Assembly (NCBI GenBank): GCA_949747775.1
Contig: CATKGX010000093.1
Coordinates: 1-39,278, forward strand
From: an uncultured Clostridia bacterium
GTDB lineage: Bacteria > Bacillota > Clostridia > TANB77 > CAG-508
Length of the DNA stretch: 39,278 nucleotides
Reading direction: 5' to 3'
Program-made: the position numbers and the translations under genes
Notes under the pieces: model-generated
Seen by the model: only the letters and a program-made list of their open reading frames with translations
The model's database searches: none
What the model was told of the DNA's origin: nothing
In this document: piece after piece, positions 10,263 through 20,674 of the stretch
How the letters are laid out: each line of letters opens with the position of its first letter
Position numbering within the stretch: the stretch's first letter is position 1

Positions 10263-10934
10263 ATGAAAGAAAAAAAGTTAGTATTAAAAATTATTTTAAC
10301 TGTTATAAGCATACTATTAATAATCTGGCTAATTAATTTAGGCAGGAAAGTTTATATTATCAATAATACAATAAGCAAATTTGAAATTTCGTCTCAGAAG
10401 GAAAATTGTTATTGGAAATTGGAGCTTACACAGGACAGGGATATTACAACTTATAAAAAAGGGAACAGAATATTAACTACTGTACGTGGAAACAATAATA
10501 AAGTTATATATTCAAAAAACGGAAAAATGTTAAATATATTTAATGAAACAGATGGAAAGAAGACAGTAACTCTAAATCAGGAAATAATAAATCAAGAATC
10601 ATATCCTATATTCAATATGCCTTATGTAATATCTAAAGATACGCTTAATTCAATAATATTAGGTGCATTAAAATCTAAAATTACAACTACAAAAGTTAAC
10701 GGAAAAGAGTGCTACTTAATTGAAAGTTCTTATGAACCATTTATAATTTATTCGCAAATCGAAACAGTACAATTATATATAGAAAAAGACACAGGACTTC
10801 CAATACAAGTAGTCAACTATGATAAGAAAAACGAAAAAACAGTACATTTTTATAAATACGAGTTTGACAATGTAACAGATGAAAACTTAAAGGAACCTAA
10901 TATAAATGAATATGAAATTTTAAATAAAAACTAA
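10263..10934 (+). CDS. Membrane-anchored/exported hypothetical protein, possibly LolA-like
   Basis: 223 aa with N-terminal TM/signal anchor; RBS-like AGAAAGGAAAA upstream; followed by terminator. Confidence 0.65.
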   Translation: MKEKKLVLKIILTVISILLIIWLINLGRKVYIINNTISKFEISSQKENCYWKLELTQDRDITTYKKGNRILTTVRGNNNKVIYSKNGKMLNIFNETDGKKTVTLNQEIINQESYPIFNMPYVISKDTLNSIILGALKSKITTTKVNGKECYLIESSYEPFIIYSQIETVQLYIEKDTGLPIQVVNYDKKNEKTVHFYKYEFDNVTDENLKEPNINEYEILNKN

Positions 10935-10956
10935 AAAGTCAGTTTAATCTATAAGA

Positions 10957-10993
10957 TTAGCATTCAAAATGAATTGAATGCTAATTTTTTATA
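10957..10993 (+). terminator. Rho-independent terminator
   Basis: TTAGCATTCAA/TTGAATGCTAA stem then TTTTTT. Confidence 0.85.
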
Positions 10994-11019
10994 AAAAAAC
11001 CACTTACCGAAGTAAGTGG
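10991..11019 (-). terminator. Rho-independent terminator with TTCG loop
   Basis: Minus strand CCACTTAC-TTCG-GTAAGTGG followed by TTTTTTT. Confidence 0.85.
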
Positions 11020-11063
11020 AAAATAATGTAGAGAGTAATGCAAATTTTAGGGCTTTTTAGAGT

Positions 11064-11603
11064 TTACTCAACTCCAACATAACCACTAACAGCTAACATC
11101 AAACAATTATTAGATGGCGAAGCTGAGCTGAAAGTAGTAGTATAGTTATTACCTTTAACGATATTAACTTTTTTTTGATCAGATCCATTAAAACGATAAA
11201 CGTGCAATTTTCCGTCTGCTGGAACTGTTATAGTAGCTAACGTAACAATACCACTTGTTACCTTCACCTGTATCTTGTCATTAGTATGACGGATTTCAGG
11301 GTCAATGCAAGCAGCAGCTATACCAATCCGCATAGTACCAGATTTCTGAGCTTGACGTTTTTGACTATACGCAGTTGCAGGACACCATCCACCGAGTTCA
11401 AATTGATAGATAATAGAAGAATCTGCAACCGTACTCAACACGGAATCACTACTAAAATCAGTAAGTTCATACGTTTCAACTTCCTCAAAAAGAGGAGTAA
11501 CTGTTTCCTCTGGCATCTCACTCGCGAAAGCATATATGCTAGAACCAGAAATGACCAGAGCCACAACCAACAACAGAGCTAAAAACTTTTTGGTGAACTT
11601 CAT
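11064..11603 (-). CDS. Secreted hypothetical protein
   Basis: 179 aa with clear signal peptide MKFTKKFLALLLVVALVISGSSIYAFA; AGGAGG upstream; followed by terminator; contains ATG CGG ATT in frame. Confidence 0.65.
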   Translation of the reverse strand: MKFTKKFLALLLVVALVISGSSIYAFASEMPEETVTPLFEEVETYELTDFSSDSVLSTVADSSIIYQFELGGWCPATAYSQKRQAQKSGTMRIGIAAACIDPEIRHTNDKIQVKVTSGIVTLATITVPADGKLHVYRFNGSDQKKVNIVKGNNYTTTFSSASPSNNCLMLAVSGYVGVE

Positions 11604-11954
11604 AAATGTTAACCTCCTAAAGTTAATAAAATTTTTTGGCTGTTAAACAGCTCTCTCTACATTATTTTTTTTACTTATACTAAGTTCAGTATAAGTTATC
11701 CAACACTGGAAAAACCAGTAAAAATAGTATATCGTATTACAATGTTATTGTCAATAAAATTGCCGAAATAAATTCCTCTTCTCCTTACAGCTTCAACAAT
11801 TTGTCGTCTTATGTCGTATTTTGTTGAAAGAAGATTTTATTTTTTGGTATTTCCTATTTTTATTTCTCTGTGACATATCTATTTTAAACCTATCCTTTTT
11901 ATTAATTTATTTGCTCTATCTTTTCAAGTATGCTATAATGAATTTAGAGAGGGG

Positions 11955-12221
11955 TTGATTATTATGAATAAGTTAAGTACAATATTTTTAGTTATTATAA
12001 TTATATTAGTAATTGCCTTAGGAATAGTATCATACGAATTTTATTATCAAAATACTCGTACTGCAGAGACAGGAGTTTACATTTGTAGAATGCTAAATGC
12101 TATTGATGAGGCAGGCTTTGAATTACAGTTGACAAACGAAGCTCTAGAATATTATTCTCATAATCCAGGAATCCCAAATGGTCCATATGTATTAGTTAAT
12201 AAAACTGGTCCAGCTGAATAA
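11955..12221 (+). CDS. Small membrane-anchored hypothetical protein
   Basis: N-terminal TM helix; GAGAGGGG upstream; followed by terminator hairpin. Confidence 0.55.
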   Translation: MIIMNKLSTIFLVIIIILVIALGIVSYEFYYQNTRTAETGVYICRMLNAIDEAGFELQLTNEALEYYSHNPGIPNGPYVLVNKTGPAE

Positions 12222-12234
12222 TTTAATTGTACTT

Positions 12235-12269
12235 AAAAATTCATTATCAAAAACTGATAATGAATTTTT
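12235..12269. terminator. Terminator hairpin between convergent genes
   Basis: AAAAATTCATTATCA/TGATAATGAATTTTT stem. Confidence 0.8.
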
Positions 12270-12277
12270 GAGTTATA

Positions 12278-13384
12278 CTAACATTTGTCTATAACAATTA
12301 ATGGTACATATATTTCATCATCTGAATACCCAGCATGTTGTGATTTTAGCACTTCGTCACCATCTGTTATTATACATTTATTTGAATTCTCTGCTATCGC
12401 TATAAAGTCTCCTATAGCATCTTTAAATAATTCATTTTCTTTTCCGTCTCCAAATAAATGGCTTTCAATTATCTCTGATTTAGAATATAATTTAAAATCT
12501 TCTCCAAATTTTTTATTAAATTCCTTAGCAAACTGCTCTTTATCGTTTTCCTTTATTTTAAAAGATACTGCTCTTTGTTCTAACGAAGTAGTTCTTTCTA
12601 GCATTTTCATTATACTAGAATCGTCTTTTAAATAAATATGTTCTACTTCTTTGTGTCCATGATCTGCAATAATAATTATGATACTATCATTTAATTTCTT
12701 ACATAATTCTTCTACTTTGTCATTTCTTATTTTAATTAATTCTTTTACTTTAGCATCATGTGGACCCAAATCATGCATTGTATGGTCTGGTTCAGTATCA
12801 TAGGCATAAATATATTTTTTTCCTTCTTTATCACATTCCTCTTTTATCATTTTTAGCATTTCCTCTAGAGTATTGTATTTATTTTCACTAAAAGGAGATA
12901 ATTCAATTGCACGATACTTTGTATCCTTATTTATTTGATCTGTTATTGTACTTTGTACTAACTTTTCCTTTACCTCTAAAAAATTATTACTTACTACTCC
13001 TTCTTTCCCTTTTTCACTATTTAAAAATAGTGTTATTGTTTCATTGATGGGAGCTATATACATGTTCCAACCAAGCCATCCATGTTCAATAGGATTTAGC
13101 CCTGTACGAATTGATGTAGTCGCAGCAGTCGTAGTAGCAGGAAATACTGTCGTTATTTCTTTAACTTTATTCTTTATAAAAAACGAATTTTTGTCTAACG
13201 TTCTATCTAATATTCTTGAACCCATTCCATCCATAAGTATGACAACAACATTTTTAGGTTGTTTTTCATTTAATAAATTGTCTATATACTCTATAGAATT
13301 ATGTTTTGGGTTCAATCCAAAATATTTTTGAATCGAACAAGCTACGTTCGTTAAACATTCATTATAATTATTCTTTACTATCAT
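12278..13384 (-). CDS. Alkaline-phosphatase-superfamily phosphodiesterase/nucleotide pyrophosphatase-like protein
   Basis: VVILMDGMGSRILD, FPATTTAATTSIRTGLNPIEHGWLGWNMY, ADHGHKE metal-binding motifs. Confidence 0.8.
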   Translation of the reverse strand: MIVKNNYNECLTNVACSIQKYFGLNPKHNSIEYIDNLLNEKQPKNVVVILMDGMGSRILDRTLDKNSFFIKNKVKEITTVFPATTTAATTSIRTGLNPIEHGWLGWNMYIAPINETITLFLNSEKGKEGVVSNNFLEVKEKLVQSTITDQINKDTKYRAIELSPFSENKYNTLEEMLKMIKEECDKEGKKYIYAYDTEPDHTMHDLGPHDAKVKELIKIRNDKVEELCKKLNDSIIIIIADHGHKEVEHIYLKDDSSIMKMLERTTSLEQRAVSFKIKENDKEQFAKEFNKKFGEDFKLYSKSEIIESHLFGDGKENELFKDAIGDFIAIAENSNKCIITDGDEVLKSQHAGYSDDEIYVPLIVIDKC

Positions 13385-13549
13385 TTACTATCTCTCCCAT
13401 TTTTAATAAAATACTCTCTTTTTTCTATCGCATATTATTTATATTATATCAAAACTTTGTTTTTTTAAATAGTTTTTAGGATTTTTATAAAAAATGTGCT
13501 TATGTAAAAAAAGTCTTGTGCTATCATACAAGACTTTTTAGGATTTATT

Positions 13550-14125
13550 TTAATTAATTGGCTTATAAATTTTTCCTATATAATTTTCTAAGTTTTCTTT
13601 GTCTATCATTCCTATATATGATTTTATTATATTCCCTTCTTTATCAATAAATACTGTTTGTGGAATTGAATATAAATTATAAGCATTAGCAGCACTATAT
13701 TCTGTATCAAAATAAAGAGGAAACTGGTAAGCATTTTCTTTTACAAACTTTTTTACATTTTCTACCGTATCTTGATATTCATCTGTTAAATTAATCATTA
13801 AAAATTCTACCTCTTTGCCATATTTTTTATACGCTACTTCAAATTCTGGTAGTTCTAGTCTGCATGGTCCACACCAAGTTGCCCAAAAGTTTACAACAAT
13901 GGGTTTACCTATAAAATCTGACAGTTCCACTTTTTCTCCTGAAGTAGTTGTTACTGTGAAGTTTTTTGCTTTTATTGTTGACTCTTTTTTCTCTTCTACT
14001 TTTGTTTCCTTTTTTAATTCTTCACCTGCATAATTTTTTGTTAAAAACTGATATCCTATTGTTGCTAATATAATTATTACGATAAAGCTTACTAAATATA
14101 CAATCAATTTAAAATATTTTTTCAT
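13550..14125 (-). CDS. TlpA/ResA-like thiol-disulfide oxidoreductase
   Basis: N-terminal TM anchor; PIVVNFWATWCGPCRLELPEF thioredoxin-fold motif. Confidence 0.93.
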   Translation of the reverse strand: MKKYFKLIVYLVSFIVIIILATIGYQFLTKNYAGEELKKETKVEEKKESTIKAKNFTVTTTSGEKVELSDFIGKPIVVNFWATWCGPCRLELPEFEVAYKKYGKEVEFLMINLTDEYQDTVENVKKFVKENAYQFPLYFDTEYSAANAYNLYSIPQTVFIDKEGNIIKSYIGMIDKENLENYIGKIYKPIN

Positions 14126-14138
14126 ACTATTTTCTCCT

Positions 14139-14795
14139 TTATATTAAAGAACTTAAGAAGTAGTTCATAACACCAAATAACATTGTAATTCCAACAATAA
14201 TTAAAAACACTCCGCATATCCTATTAATCACTTTATAATGTTTTTTTATGAATTCAAATACTAAATTTAACTTTTTGATTAAAATTGCGGAAATTACTAT
14301 TGGTATACCTAAGCCCAAAGAATAAACACACAAGAGCAATACTCCCTTTGATACAGTTCCAGAAGCTGATGCCATCATTAAAGCCGACCCTAGAAATGCT
14401 CCAACACATGGTGTTAAATTAATGGCAAATATGATTCCAAATAAAAAAGCGGAAAATATTCCTGTTACTTTTGTATTGTTTTTACTATTTCCTTTAAAAA
14501 GTTTTATATGAATTATATCCAAGTAGCTTAGCCCAAATAATATAACAATTCCCCCACAAACAATATTAACAATTTTTTCATAGTTTCTTAGAACTGCTCC
14601 TATTGTACCTGCAAATACTCCTAGCATACAAAAAACTAATGTAAATCCTATTACAAATGCTATTGCATTTATCATAGTATTATGTTTTTTATTTGCGTCT
14701 ACTGTAAAATATGTTATATAAATTGGAATCATTGGTAACATGCATGGTGATATAAAAGATATGAATCCTTCTAAAAAAGTAATTAAATAAATCAT
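14139..14795 (-). CDS. ccdA: Cytochrome c biogenesis CcdA/DsbD-like transmembrane protein
   Basis: SFISPCMLPMIPIYITYF and NLTPCVGAFLGSALM conserved Cys motifs; adjacent to the thioredoxin-like gene. Confidence 0.92.
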   Translation of the reverse strand: MIYLITFLEGFISFISPCMLPMIPIYITYFTVDANKKHNTMINAIAFVIGFTLVFCMLGVFAGTIGAVLRNYEKIVNIVCGGIVILFGLSYLDIIHIKLFKGNSKNNTKVTGIFSAFLFGIIFAINLTPCVGAFLGSALMMASASGTVSKGVLLLCVYSLGLGIPIVISAILIKKLNLVFEFIKKHYKVINRICGVFLIIVGITMLFGVMNYFLSSLI

Positions 14796-14873
14796 CCCTT
14801 ACTCCTTTTTCTATATATTTACTATTTTCTTTCTATTATTTCAATTGCATTTAATTGATTCGCAAATTTTCTA

Positions 14874-15848
14874 CTAATTTTGCCTTTTTATTTGCTCTTT
14901 TGTTATTAATGAATATCTAGTTAAATTAGATTGTTCTAAATCTTCCTTGTTCATATCGATTGCAGTAATTTGATGATTGTTATAGGTTGTATAATAATAA
15001 ATTCCCTTATTGGTATTACAGCATGATGTATAAATTGTCATTTCATATTGATTATTTCCCAAATCGCAACATCCTTTTTGCTGGTCAACTGAATTTAAAA
15101 TATGAAAAAATTGGCTAACACTGCTTTCTTCATCTTCTGAGGAAACAGAGTTCATTTTTACAAACGCTACTCTTACAAATCTAGACTGTGATGATAAATC
15201 TCCTGGAAGTCCTATCGCTCCCATTCCCAAACTATATGCTTTTAAATCTAACTGAGGTGCAAAACGATTTTCTGCTGACTTTGTAGATAAGTTCATATAA
15301 TTATTTAATGTAAACATTTGTCTATCAAACGTAGGATTATTTGTTAAAACACCTACTGAATTTTCATATATTTTTATTCCTTCTTTTAATGGCTCTACTG
15401 TAATACATTCTTGACTATCTGCAATAATCCAATGTAGTTGTGCAAGAGGCAGTTTATCGTTAAATGGTATCTGTACTAAATTTATTTTTTCTATTTGTTT
15501 TTTTGCCTCTCTTACTGTGGCACATTGGCTAAGTATCCATGGAATAAATTCAAATTGACTAATATTATCTTTCTCTGGTTTTGGTTCTGCATAATATGCA
15601 TTTCCAACAAAGTTTAGCCCTGCGATTCCTAATCCTTTTTCATTAACTGCATCATAATATAATGGATAATTTTCTACTACATGAGCCATCCCAATTATTG
15701 CATAATGTGTATTTATTTGTTTTTCTTTTCTAAAATAAAATGGATAATTTCTTGGAGTAATTGTAACTTCATCTCCATAAGAAAAATGATAGTCTAATGT
15801 ACGTCCAAAGTAAAAATCCTTTGTTTGATAAGTTGCAGCTGTGCACAT
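14874..15848 (-). CDS. Choloylglycine hydrolase / bile salt hydrolase-family linear amide C-N hydrolase
   Basis: MCTAATYQTKDFYFGRTLDYHFSYGDEVTITPRNYPF with Cys2 nucleophile; GGAGG directly upstream of ATG at 15848. Confidence 0.88.
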   Translation of the reverse strand: MCTAATYQTKDFYFGRTLDYHFSYGDEVTITPRNYPFYFRKEKQINTHYAIIGMAHVVENYPLYYDAVNEKGLGIAGLNFVGNAYYAEPKPEKDNISQFEFIPWILSQCATVREAKKQIEKINLVQIPFNDKLPLAQLHWIIADSQECITVEPLKEGIKIYENSVGVLTNNPTFDRQMFTLNNYMNLSTKSAENRFAPQLDLKAYSLGMGAIGLPGDLSSQSRFVRVAFVKMNSVSSEDEESSVSQFFHILNSVDQQKGCCDLGNNQYEMTIYTSCCNTNKGIYYYTTYNNHQITAIDMNKEDLEQSNLTRYSLITKEQIKRQN

Positions 15849-16117
15849 ATAATCCTCCTTAAAATAAAACAATATATCTATATCATGAGGTAATTCTAAA
15901 TATACTATACGCTTTCATTTTAGTAAGTTTTTCCTGACCATATCATAACTTTAAAAGTATTATATCAGACCTTCTTTTAATTTTAAATAGTTTTTATCTA
16001 TTTTATGAAATGGTTTTATAAATTTTCAAAAAACACTAGACTTTTTATTTCATTTTGTGTATGATAGTAACATATGGATAAAAAGTATAATTTTTTTGAT
16101 TATATGGAGGTAAACAA

Positions 16118-16477
16118 ATGTCAAAATCTTTAAGAATATTATCAATTGCTTTAATCGTATTTTCGTTATTTATTAGTTTTTATAGTGTTTATGCTAGTGA
16201 TGTGAATATGAACCTTGTTGCTCCCACACCACCTGCATCAATAGATGATTCGAATTCAATACAAAACGTTCCTACAACAAATCCTGATACCACAGTTCAA
16301 AATCAAACGCAAACACCTATTACTTCTAATCCAGACACCTCGACAGTTAATCCATCTAGTGTAGGAGCAGTTGCAGAAGAAGGTCTTACGTTTTCTAATG
16401 TACTAAATATATTATTAATAACAGTTGGTATTGTACTTATATTCCTTGCAATTGGTATTATGATTAAATTAAAATAG
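16118..16477 (+). CDS. Signal-peptide surface protein with C-terminal TM
   Basis: 119 aa; N-terminal signal peptide, Thr/Pro/Asn-rich middle, C-terminal TM; GGAGG upstream. Confidence 0.65.
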   Translation: MSKSLRILSIALIVFSLFISFYSVYASDVNMNLVAPTPPASIDDSNSIQNVPTTNPDTTVQNQTQTPITSNPDTSTVNPSSVGAVAEEGLTFSNVLNILLITVGIVLIFLAIGIMIKLK

Positions 16478-16631
16478 TATAACTTGTTCAAAACTCTTAA
16501 TTCTAAATTAGGAGTTTTTTTGTTATATTTTGAAATTTTTTCTATTTTAGAATTTATGTATAATTTATTTTGAAAAACAAATAATAATATTGAGAATTTT
16601 TCAAGCTCAATTCTGCAAGGAGGTATTATAG

Positions 16632-17087
16632 ATGAAAAGAAAAGCTTTAATCATTTCAATTATTGCTATTATTGTTTCACTTTTTTCTATTTCTTATACA
16701 TTTGCTGCTAATAATACAGTAAACGATATGAAAAATGGTGTTAGAAACGTTGTAGGTGGCGCTGAAAATGCAGTAGAAAATGCTGGAAGTGCTATTGGTG
16801 GTGCTGTAAAAAGTGGCGTAGATGCAATTGGTAATGGTGCCAAAAACATGGGAAATGACGCTAAAAATGCGGTAAACTCAGCAACACATGATAATAACAA
16901 TAATGGATATACTGCTACAAGAACTTCTACTAGAGGAATCGATGCTGATGCAGCTGGTGGTATATCTACTTCAACTTATACGTGGACAATTATAGGAATT
17001 ACAGCAGTTGCAATTGTTGTTTTATTATGGTCTTATTTTAGACAAAATGCAAACAGCAACATGTATATTAGCTCAGACGACGAATAG
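16632..17087 (+). CDS. Ala/Gly/Asn-rich surface protein with signal peptide and C-terminal TM
   Basis: 151 aa; repeated GGAENAVENAGSAIGGAVKSGVDAIGNGAKNMGNDAKNAVNSA; AAGGAGG upstream. Confidence 0.65.
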   Translation: MKRKALIISIIAIIVSLFSISYTFAANNTVNDMKNGVRNVVGGAENAVENAGSAIGGAVKSGVDAIGNGAKNMGNDAKNAVNSATHDNNNNGYTATRTSTRGIDADAAGGISTSTYTWTIIGITAVAIVVLLWSYFRQNANSNMYISSDDE

Positions 17088-17216
17088 TAATTTATTTTAT
17101 GGCAAGAGTTAGTATTTTCATTCTAACCCTTGTCGTATTTTTTATTTCGTTATATAATATATATGTTTTATAGGTGTTTTAAAAACCTAAATACATAAAT
17201 AAAAGGATAAAAAGCA

Positions 17217-17676
17217 ATGGCAAAAAAAATAGTAGCAAACAATTCTACTGCCAAACATAATTATACAATTGAAAATACTTTAGAAGCGGGAATTGTTTTA
17301 ACTGGAACTGAAATTAAATCTATTCGAAATGGGAAAGTAAATTTAAAAGATAGTTATGCTAATATAAAAAATGGTGAAGTCTTTATTTATGGTATGCATA
17401 TTAGCCCATATGAACACGGAAACATTTTTAATAAAGACCCTTTACGAACCAGAAAATTATTACTAACAAAACGAGAAATTAATAAGCTAATTGGCCTTAT
17501 TAAACAAAAGGGGTATTCTTTAGTACCAATTTCTTTATACTTTAATGGTAACTTTTTAAAAATTGAACTTCGGTATTGGTAAAGGAAAAAAACTTTATGA
17601 TAAGCGTGAAGAAATTGCTAAAAAAGATGCACAAATGCGTATTAAGAAGCATATGTCTGAAAAATATGGTGGCTAG
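17217..17676 (+). CDS. smpB: SsrA-binding protein SmpB, continuous only with a +1 shift at CGG 17571-17573
   Basis: 0 frame ends ...LKIELRYW*; skipping C gives [39 protein letters not shown], the conserved SmpB C terminus; 460 nt = 153 codons + 1. Confidence 0.93.
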
Positions 17677-17700
17677 CATGTTCTAGCATATATAAAAATA

Positions 17701-17746
17701 AAAGAAGTAACAAAACTACATTTCTTAGTGCTGTTACTTCTTTTTT
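17701..17746 (+). terminator. Rho-independent terminator
   Basis: AAAGAAGTAACA/TGTTACTTCTTT stem with T tract. Confidence 0.75.
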
Positions 17747-17782
17747 ATAACATATAAAATTTAAATTTTTATCTCTATTATT

Positions 17783-18724
<942 letters not shown>

Positions 18725-18851
18725 CTAATTTCTATTAATTGTCTTTATTATATAATTGTACACTAGCTAAGTCAATATCTTTTCTATTTTAATCCGCAAA
18801 CTATAACGCTTTGGAAGAACCTAGGTGGGATAAACATTCTTAAGTAACGCA

Positions 18852-18888
18852 AACGGTCACAATTGAAATTGCTCAATTGTGACCGTTT
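18852..18888. repeat. Long hairpin downstream of the MBL-fold gene (possible terminator)
   Basis: AACGGTCACAATTGA/TCAATTGTGACCGTT perfect stem. Confidence 0.65.
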
Positions 18889-18899
18889 ATCTTGGATTT

Positions 18900-20339
18900 T
18901 TACTTAAACTTTGACGAGAATTGGCGAACTAGTCCATACCCATTAACTCTAAACATATACTCCCTACCTAGGATACCTACACATTTAGGGTTAACTTCTT
19001 CTACAATGTGCTCTGCAAATGCAGTCTTGGTATCAGTTTCTCCGTGATTTACCAAAACCAACTTTAAACCTTCAAACTGCTTCAAAAAAGCAATCATCTC
19101 ATCAGCTTTAGCATGTGCAGAAAATTCTGTTGTATAAGCTACCTCTGCTTCTTTTTTTCGAATAATCGAACCAATTTCTACTGGCTTACCTACTGGAGTA
19201 CTTTTCAGCTTACCTCCAAGTGTATCTGGAGCTGTATAACCAGAAAATTGCAACAAACAATTTTTTCTAGTGATATATTCTGGAATATACATTTGTGCTG
19301 GTCCATAGCTTCCCATTCCAGCAGTAGTTACAATAATCTTTTGCTCATTGCTAGTTAGAATAGATGCACGACTTGTCCTGTCTACGAAAATTAGATTTTC
19401 TGGCAAGAAGTCTCTCATTCCGCTTTTTATATTCAGCTCATCTGCGTTCTGGTAAAGCCTTGTATAATAATGTGCAAGGTTACCATCAAAAGCAATCGGA
19501 ATTCCTGTGTCTAACTTTCCACTATTTTGCATTGTTTTTAAAACATATAGGATTTCTTGCGCCCTTCCTAGCGAAAACACCATATCTACTGCTGTACCAC
19601 CATGTTTTAGGCATCTTATCATATTGTCTTCAAAACATTTGCCATTACTTGTAGAATCCGTTGTTCCATAGGTTGATTCTTGAATAACTGTTAGTGGCAA
19701 ACTCCGTACCCATGAAGGTAGTTGCTCGGGAATATCCAAAAACATATTTTTGTTATTGTAATCCCCTGTAAACAAAAGGTTAATGCTATTTTGCCCTGGA
19801 TAGCTAATTTGCACTAAAATACACGCTGCTCCAGGTAAATGTCCATTCTTAAAGAATGTTGCTTTAATCCTTTTGCTAACCTTAATAGTCTCTTTGTACT
19901 GACACGGCGTAAACAGACTTAAGGCCAACTCTGCATCTGTTTCCATATAGAGTGGTTTTACATGTTTGCGTTTGGCAGTATTCCGTATCACTTTTGCTGA
20001 GTCAAGAATAGCAGGATTCGATAGTACCTTTGTTCCTGCTGTGGAATAAATCTTTCCTCTAAATCCTTGCTTCACCAGAAGTGGCAAACGTCCCACATGG
20101 TCCACATGTACATGAGTGACAAGACAAAACTCAATTTCCTCGGCATTAAAGGGGAAATCTTTGTTATAGTCATGTCCTTCTTCTGCATCATTGTACTTAG
20201 CCTCTTGGAACATACCGCAGTCTACGATAAATCGAGTCGTAGTGTCATCTGGAAACTTTACAACCACTAGATGGCAAGAACCAGTTACCTCTGGATGAGT
20301 CGCCATTATATCGGCGTAGAACTGTTCCCGCGCTCCCAT
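18900..20339 (-). CDS. Metallo-beta-lactamase-fold RNase J/CPSF-like hydrolase (putative)
   Basis: LVTHVHVDHVGRLPLL HxHxDH motif, LFTGDYNNKNMF, TTAGMGSYGPAQ, FSAHAKADEM, LVLVNHGE; higher GC than neighbours. Confidence 0.85.
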   Translation of the reverse strand: MGAREQFYADIMATHPEVTGSCHLVVVKFPDDTTTRFIVDCGMFQEAKYNDAEEGHDYNKDFPFNAEEIEFCLVTHVHVDHVGRLPLLVKQGFRGKIYSTAGTKVLSNPAILDSAKVIRNTAKRKHVKPLYMETDAELALSLFTPCQYKETIKVSKRIKATFFKNGHLPGAACILVQISYPGQNSINLLFTGDYNNKNMFLDIPEQLPSWVRSLPLTVIQESTYGTTDSTSNGKCFEDNMIRCLKHGGTAVDMVFSLGRAQEILYVLKTMQNSGKLDTGIPIAFDGNLAHYYTRLYQNADELNIKSGMRDFLPENLIFVDRTSRASILTSNEQKIIVTTAGMGSYGPAQMYIPEYITRKNCLLQFSGYTAPDTLGGKLKSTPVGKPVEIGSIIRKKEAEVAYTTEFSAHAKADEMIAFLKQFEGLKLVLVNHGETDTKTAFAEHIVEEVNPKCVGILGREYMFRVNGYGLVRQFSSKFK

Positions 20340-20437
20340 AAAAATCCCTCCAAGAATAAATTTTATTCCAGGTTATATACCTGTTGACGTAATTATTATA
20401 CACTATTATTGCCTATATTGCAACATAAATCGACATT

Positions 20438-20614
20438 TTACTTGTCTAAGTTTTCATTTCGGTAACTACTACACATAGATTCGTCAGATTGTTTTGTATT
20501 ACATCCAATAATTGGAGTTACAATAATTTGTTGTAACTGGCATTCCTGTCTTTGCTTGTCATTATGCTTACAACTTGTTACTGTGCAATTAATTTTTTGA
20601 TTTTCATTCATCAT
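20438..20614 (-). CDS. Short Cys-rich DUF1540-like protein (58 aa)
   Basis: MMNENQKINCTVTSCKHNDKQRQECQLQQIIVTPIIGCNTKQSDESMCSSYRNENLDK has the DUF1540-style CTVTSC...C..Q.I.V.......C pattern; AAAGGAGGC upstream. Confidence 0.7.
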   Translation of the reverse strand: MMNENQKINCTVTSCKHNDKQRQECQLQQIIVTPIIGCNTKQSDESMCSSYRNENLDK

Positions 20615-20674
20615 TAAAATAGCCTCCTTTAATATAACATATCTTTAGTATGGCTATTTTTTGGAAAATTATCA

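Noticed and set aside
17677-17782. tmRNA (ssrA) next to smpB
   Set aside because: The interval contains only a terminator hairpin and is too short.
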